In this document: one piece after another, positions 5,549-9,132 of the stretch
How the letters are laid out: each line of letters begins with the position of its first letter
Position numbering within the stretch: position 1 is the first letter of the stretch
DNA from: UBA6176 sp041688515
GTDB taxonomy: Bacteria; Verrucomicrobiota; Verrucomicrobiia; Limisphaerales; UBA9464
Reading direction: 5' to 3'
Length of the DNA stretch: 9,132 nucleotides
Assembly: GCA_041688515.1 (NCBI GenBank)
Contig: JBDNHZ010000080.1
Span: 1 to 9,132, forward strand
Notes under the pieces: model-generated
Told to the model about the DNA's origin: nothing
Seen by the model: only the letters and a program-made list of their open reading frames with translations
Database searches by the model: none
Program-made: the position numbers and the translations under genes

Positions 5549-8167
5549 ATGAACCGGCACATCGCCTCGCTGCGACCCTTCCTCATTGCCCTTGGGCTGA
5601 TTGCCCTGCCGCTGCTGGTCCTGTTCCGGGGCGGGTTCACGCCCTCGAAGCTCCTGTTCGCCAATGACACTCCCTTCGGATTGCTGACGGCACAAGCGGA
5701 CACGGCGCACGAGGCGTTCACCGGCCATTGGCGTAACCTGAACTGGATCGGACGTCAGGAGATCGAGGCGCTGCCGGTGCCGACCCAGGCGGTCTTTTTC
5801 ACCCTGGGTTCTCCGGAAGCCTTCGCCAAATGGCATGCGCCGCTCGGCTTGCTGTTCCTGGGGTTGTCGGCCTGGTTCTACTGTCGTCGCTCCGGTTTCC
5901 ATCCGGCGGTGGGGGTGATCACCGGGATCGCCGCGGCCCTCAATTCCAACGCCTTCTCGTACGCCTGCTGGGGACTGTCCCCCAAGTGCTACGCCTTTGG
6001 GTTCGTCTTTCTCGCCCTGGGTGCCCTCCAACCCGGCGCCCCCGGATGGCGTCAATGGGCCCGGGTCGTGCTCGCCGGCTTCGCGGTGGGCATGAATGTC
6101 TCAGAAGGTGCCGATGTCGGGGCGATCCTCAGCCTGTTTGTGGCGGCGTCCATCGCCTGGGAAACGCTGTCGATCCCGGGACGGAAGCCATCGGACATCG
6201 GTGCGGGAATCGTGCGGCTTGGGATCGTGGCGCTGACGGCGGCGTGGATCGGGGCCCAGGCAATCCAGACGCTGACCGGGTTCGCCATCAAGGGCGTGGA
6301 GGGGATGGATGCCGCCAGTCAGTCGAGCGCCCAGCGCTGGGACTACATCACGGGATGGAGCTTCCCGAAACTGGAGACGCTGAGGTTGGCGGTCCCCGGG
6401 CTGTTCGGGTACCGCATGGATTCGCCCGACGGAGGTGCCTATTGGGGAACCGTTGGAGCGGACGGATCGCCGCAGGCAAGGTTCTCAGGCTCGGGCGAGT
6501 ACGCCGGCATCGTGGTGCTGCTGGTGGCGGGATGGGCTCTGGCCCGATCCATCTCCCGGGACCCGGGATCGCCCTATGGCGAGGCCGAGCGGAGGAGGAT
6601 CTGGTTCTGGGCCGGTGCCGCGCTGCTGTCGCTCCTGCTCGCCTACGGACGATTCTTCCCCTTGTTTCGGCTGGTCTTCGCCCTGCCCTTCCTGTCGACC
6701 ATCCGCATCCCGATGAAATACCTGCACGCGGTGCAGATCAGCGTGCTGGTGCTCTTCGCGCACGGGTTGGAGGGAATGGCCCGGGCCTGCCTTACCCAGG
6801 CGACGCGCAGCGGCGTGTCCGGAGGCGGCCTGCTGGATCACATGAAACGCTGGTGGGCCAAGGCGGCCGGGTTTGATCGCACCTGGAAGCGCCTGACGCT
6901 CGTGACGGTTGGGGCCGCCACCGTGGCCGCCGTTTTTTACTCGGTCTCCGGCAGCAGTGTGCTCGCCCAGATCACCGCCGCCGGATTCAAGGGGGAAGAA
7001 GCCAGCCAGGTCCTCAAATTCGGCCTCCGCGAGGTCTGGATCGCCGTGGGATTCCTCACCGCCGGTGCGGCGGTGATCCTGGTGATGACGGCGCGCGGAT
7101 TCGTCCAACCCGTCCGAGCCTTCTGGATCCTGGGAATCCTGGTCGCCGTGGATCTGTTCCGCGCCGACATCCCGTGGGTCCAGTACTTCGACAAGGACTG
7201 GAAGTATCAGAACAACCCGGTGATCGAACGTCTTCAGGCCTCCACGGCCGATCATTCCCGCATGACGGCGCGGATCTATCCGCCTTCGCGGGACATGCTC
7301 AACTCGCCCCAGGACGGCTACCTCCCCGCCGTCCACAATCTCTGGCTGGAACATCACTTCCAGTTCTACAGCATCCCCACGCTCGACATCATCCAGATGC
7401 CGCGGACGCCGGTCCTGGACGGGGCCTATCTGAAGGCCTTCACCGCTCCCGACGGACGGCTCGACCCGAAGCGGATCGGGCGTCTGTGGCAATTGACCTC
7501 GACCCGGTATCTGATCGCGGCGCTGGCGATCGGACCGCAATTGGACGCGTCGTTTGCCCCGCCGGGCAGTGGCTTCAAACCGATCCTCGGATTTGCCCTG
7601 CAACCGAAGCCCGGGGTCACCCAGGAAGCATTCAACCAACCCGAAAGCCACACCGCCGCCCTCAGCACCAACGGGCCGTACGGAGTGTTCGAATTCACGG
7701 GGGCCCTGCCCCGCGCGATGCTGCTCTCGCAATGGACCGTGGAAACCAATGATGCCCGGGCCCTCGAACGGATCGTGGATCCGGGATTCAATCCCGCCGC
7801 CGAGACCCTCCTCTCCGAAGCTCCGACCGGCATCACTGCCGGCACCGGCGTGGATCGGGGCGACGCAACCATTTCCCTCTTCAAGCCGCGTCAGGTTGTG
7901 GTGAAGACGCAGTCGAAACAGGCCGGCGTCCTCGTGCTGAACGATCGTTGGCACGAACACTGGCATGCCACGGTCGATGGCAAACCCGCCCCTCTTCTCC
8001 GTGCCAACTTCATCATGCGCGGCGTGGCCCTTCCCGCCGGGGAACACACGGTGGAGTTCCGTTATGACCCGCCTCACGGCGCACTCACGGTCAGTCTCAC
8101 GGCCCTTGCCGTGGGAGCCCTCCTCCTTCTCAGCCTGGCCTTCATCGCTCCGCGATCCCCGCGATGA
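5549..8167 (+). CDS. YfhO-like polytopic membrane protein (probable GT-C fold)
   Basis: An 872-aa inner-membrane protein with about 13 hydrophobic segments and a large extracytoplasmic domain. TM1 is about residues 8-27 (FLIALGLIALPLLVLF). Further segments include about 97-112, 119-137, 317-336, 350-385, 391-408, 448-465, 495-514 and 523-537. Residues about 535-840 are soluble, and a last TM segment lies at about 846-866. The soluble part ends in the block LVLNDRWHEHWHATVDGK, then RANFIMRGVALPAGEHTVEF, which is typical of YfhO-family proteins. In Firmicutes, YfhO members glycosylate envelope polymers using lipid-linked sugars. N39-D40 in the first outside loop is where GT-C enzymes usually carry a catalytic acid; that assignment is inference. 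No strong Shine-Dalgarno lies at normal spacing; GGAGGA at 5521-5526 is too far from the ATG. The stop overlaps the methyltransferase start by 4 nt. Confidence 0.8.
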   Translation: MNRHIASLRPFLIALGLIALPLLVLFRGGFTPSKLLFANDTPFGLLTAQADTAHEAFTGHWRNLNWIGRQEIEALPVPTQAVFFTLGSPEAFAKWHAPLGLLFLGLSAWFYCRRSGFHPAVGVITGIAAALNSNAFSYACWGLSPKCYAFGFVFLALGALQPGAPGWRQWARVVLAGFAVGMNVSEGADVGAILSLFVAASIAWETLSIPGRKPSDIGAGIVRLGIVALTAAWIGAQAIQTLTGFAIKGVEGMDAASQSSAQRWDYITGWSFPKLETLRLAVPGLFGYRMDSPDGGAYWGTVGADGSPQARFSGSGEYAGIVVLLVAGWALARSISRDPGSPYGEAERRRIWFWAGAALLSLLLAYGRFFPLFRLVFALPFLSTIRIPMKYLHAVQISVLVLFAHGLEGMARACLTQATRSGVSGGGLLDHMKRWWAKAAGFDRTWKRLTLVTVGAATVAAVFYSVSGSSVLAQITAAGFKGEEASQVLKFGLREVWIAVGFLTAGAAVILVMTARGFVQPVRAFWILGILVAVDLFRADIPWVQYFDKDWKYQNNPVIERLQASTADHSRMTARIYPPSRDMLNSPQDGYLPAVHNLWLEHHFQFYSIPTLDIIQMPRTPVLDGAYLKAFTAPDGRLDPKRIGRLWQLTSTRYLIAALAIGPQLDASFAPPGSGFKPILGFALQPKPGVTQEAFNQPESHTAALSTNGPYGVFEFTGALPRAMLLSQWTVETNDARALERIVDPGFNPAAETLLSEAPTGITAGTGVDRGDATISLFKPRQVVVKTQSKQAGVLVLNDRWHEHWHATVDGKPAPLLRANFIMRGVALPAGEHTVEFRYDPPHGALTVSLTALAVGALLLLSLAFIAPRSPR

Positions 8168-8937
8168 CCCCCCATTCTCCCAGCCACCTCGATCACGTCC
8201 GCAACGATGATGCCTACGCCGACATCCTCGCCGGCTGGGACGCGGCTTTCTATGCCAGGTTCACCGACACCCTGCGTCCGCCCAAGCCCGGTGGCCGCGC
8301 CCTCGACATCGGGTGCGGTGTCGGTCAGGTGGTCGCCACCCTCACCCGCGAGGGCTACGAGGCCCATGGCGTGGATGTCGCCGCTCCCAACATCGAGCGG
8401 ACCCGGAGTTTCACCGACCGCTGTCTGCTCTACAACGGAACGCAACTGCCGTATCCGGATCATCACTTCGATACCGTCGGTGCGCTCAACGTCGTCGAGC
8501 ATGTGCAGGATCCGGAGGATTTCGTGCGCGAGGCCGTTCGGGTGTGTCGCCCAGGCGGACGGATGGTCCTGAGCAGCCCGAACTTTCTGCGGTTCCTCGG
8601 TTTTCGCGATTACCACCCGCGCATGCGCGGCATCGGCAACAAATGGCGGAATCTCCAGGCGTTGCTCGCACGGCGTCAGCGCATGCGAAGGGAGCCGGAC
8701 CTAGTCCGGTTCGAGAAGATGACCCCGATCATCAAGCAACCGTTCACCCCGGATGACGACGCCATCGTCTGCACCAACGCCCTCGACCTCGCGTTCTTCC
8801 TGGAGCGTTTCGGATGCGACCTCGAACGGGTCGAGTGCACCGATCGCTACGTCCCGGGACCGGCCCAGTGGCTGCTGAACCTCACGCCGTTGAAGTACGG
8901 GTTGTTCAACGCCTTCGTAGTCGGAACAAGGCGGTGA
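8164..8937 (+). CDS. Class I SAM-dependent methyltransferase
   Basis: A 257-aa cytoplasmic methyltransferase of the Methyltransf_11 type. The SAM-binding motif I is ALDIGCGVGQV (46-56); the acidic residue after strand 2 is D71 (GVDVA); then LPYPDHHFDTVGALNVVEHV (95-114) and VCRPGGRMVLSSPNFL, the usual post-I and motif III regions. About 100 C-terminal residues (YHPRMRGIGNKW, MTPIIKQPF, RYVPGPAQWLLN) are a less conserved substrate-side region that may face the membrane. The ATG overlaps the YfhO-like stop (ATGA), so the two are almost surely co-transcribed and coupled. The context suggests methylation of a glycan, polyprenyl-linked sugar or other envelope precursor; the acceptor is unknown. 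Ubiquinone- or sterol-type methyltransferases share these motifs, but conserved family specifics are not evident. Confidence 0.87.
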   Translation: MTPHSPSHLDHVRNDDAYADILAGWDAAFYARFTDTLRPPKPGGRALDIGCGVGQVVATLTREGYEAHGVDVAAPNIERTRSFTDRCLLYNGTQLPYPDHHFDTVGALNVVEHVQDPEDFVREAVRVCRPGGRMVLSSPNFLRFLGFRDYHPRMRGIGNKWRNLQALLARRQRMRREPDLVRFEKMTPIIKQPFTPDDDAIVCTNALDLAFFLERFGCDLERVECTDRYVPGPAQWLLNLTPLKYGLFNAFVVGTRR

Positions 8938-8955
8938 CGTCAGGAGACTGCCTTT

Positions 8956-8978
8956 GGAGGGACGAGCTCCGCGAGTCC
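8956..8978 (+). repeat. 23-nt core repeat, copy 3
   Basis: Identical over 23 nt to 5371-5393 (core GGACGAGCTCCGCGAGTCC) and to the reverse complement of 5419-5441. It lies inside tandem unit 1, downstream of the methyltransferase gene. Confidence 0.88.
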
Positions 8979-9062
8979 GTGAACGTTCCCAGCCCGATTG
9001 AAGTGAGCCTCGTCACCTCGTCGCCCACCCGTAGGAGACGACGTCAGGAGACTCTGTTCCCC

Positions 9063-9085
9063 GGAGGGGCGAGCTCCGCGAGTCC
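9063..9085 (+). repeat. 23-nt core repeat, copy 4 (one mismatch)
   Basis: Same 23-nt core as at 8956-8978 with a single A-to-G change (GGGGCGAGCTCC instead of GGGACGAGCTCC). It lies inside tandem unit 2. Confidence 0.85.
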
Positions 9086-9132
9086 GTGAACGTTCCCCGC
9101 CCGATTGAAGTGAGCCTCGTTACCTCGTCGCC

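Larger units (their letters stand above)
8936..9132 (+). repeat. Tandem direct repeat, period about 104-107 bp, cut by window edge
   Basis: Unit 1 (8936-9039) and unit 2 (from 9040, incomplete) both start GACGTCAGGAGACT. The 62-nt segments 8964-9025 and 9071-9132 are identical at 60 positions; a 3-nt length difference lies just before them. Each unit contains GAGCTCCGCGAGTCCGTGAA and GATTGAAGTGAGCCTCGT. Unit 1 starts within the TGA stop of the methyltransferase gene (8935-8937). More units may follow outside the window. No gene is seen here. Confidence 0.85.

Noticed and set aside
6485..8077. 530-codon open frame antisense to the YfhO-like gene
   Set aside because: It is a GC-driven shadow frame. 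It is rich in G, R, H and D without hydrophobic or domain pattern, while the sense frame is a clear membrane protein.
8814..9089. 91-codon open frame crossing the methyltransferase end and the tandem repeat
   Set aside because: Half of it is a shifted frame of the methyltransferase and the rest is repeat DNA; no start signal or domain.

Overview
The window is high-GC DNA that most likely comes from a Verrucomicrobiota (Limisphaerales/Pedosphaera-like) bacterium. The best evidence is the secreted protein at 3265-5262. It ends in a module typical of that phylum: an 'S-x-W-R-E-Q-Y-F-G' lead-in, a D-x-D-x-D-N-D-G calcium-binding-like loop with an 'N-x-x-E-F-x-x-G-x-x-P' tail, and a small terminal beta domain. 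Repeats with the core GGACGAGCTCCGCGAGTCC and the 'GCGAAGCG/CCCGGGG' hairpins fit the same assignment. It rests on recognition by eye, not on a search.

Left part (59-1616, minus strand): two genes overlapping by 8 nt encode a Ppx/GppA-type phosphatase domain and then a separate HD-domain protein. Together they resemble the two halves of full-length exopolyphosphatase/guanosine pentaphosphatase, so this looks like a split (p)ppGpp/polyphosphate enzyme. A gap of about 117 bp separates it from a divergent GT4-type glycosyltransferase (1734-2909).

Middle part (2910-5548): a 355-bp gene-free stretch is full of inverted repeats, including a perfect 38-bp palindrome nested inside a larger inverted pair. 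Then comes a secreted 665-aa protein with LamG, a second beta-rich domain, a chitobiase/hexosaminidase C-terminal-like domain and a Ca-loop tail. After its stop lies a second copy of the palindrome repeat (41 of 43 bases shared). Next come a perfect 24-bp inverted repeat with a 24-nt loop and a third nested hairpin just before the following gene.

Right part (5549-9132): an 872-aa YfhO-like polytopic membrane protein (probable GT-C fold) overlaps by 4 nt with a class I SAM-dependent methyltransferase, forming a two-gene operon. The window closes in a tandem repeat with a period of about 104-107 bp. It begins inside the methyltransferase stop codon and carries the same 23-nt core found upstream of the membrane-protein gene.

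Overall this is a cell-envelope/glycan-flavoured neighbourhood (glycosyltransferase, YfhO-like protein, methyltransferase, secreted carbohydrate-binding-type protein) beside a stress-nucleotide enzyme pair. Joint function is an inference from proximity. The most unusual content is the dense, organised repeat families in the gaps, each bracketing a gene module. I saw no tRNA, rRNA, CRISPR array or transposase.
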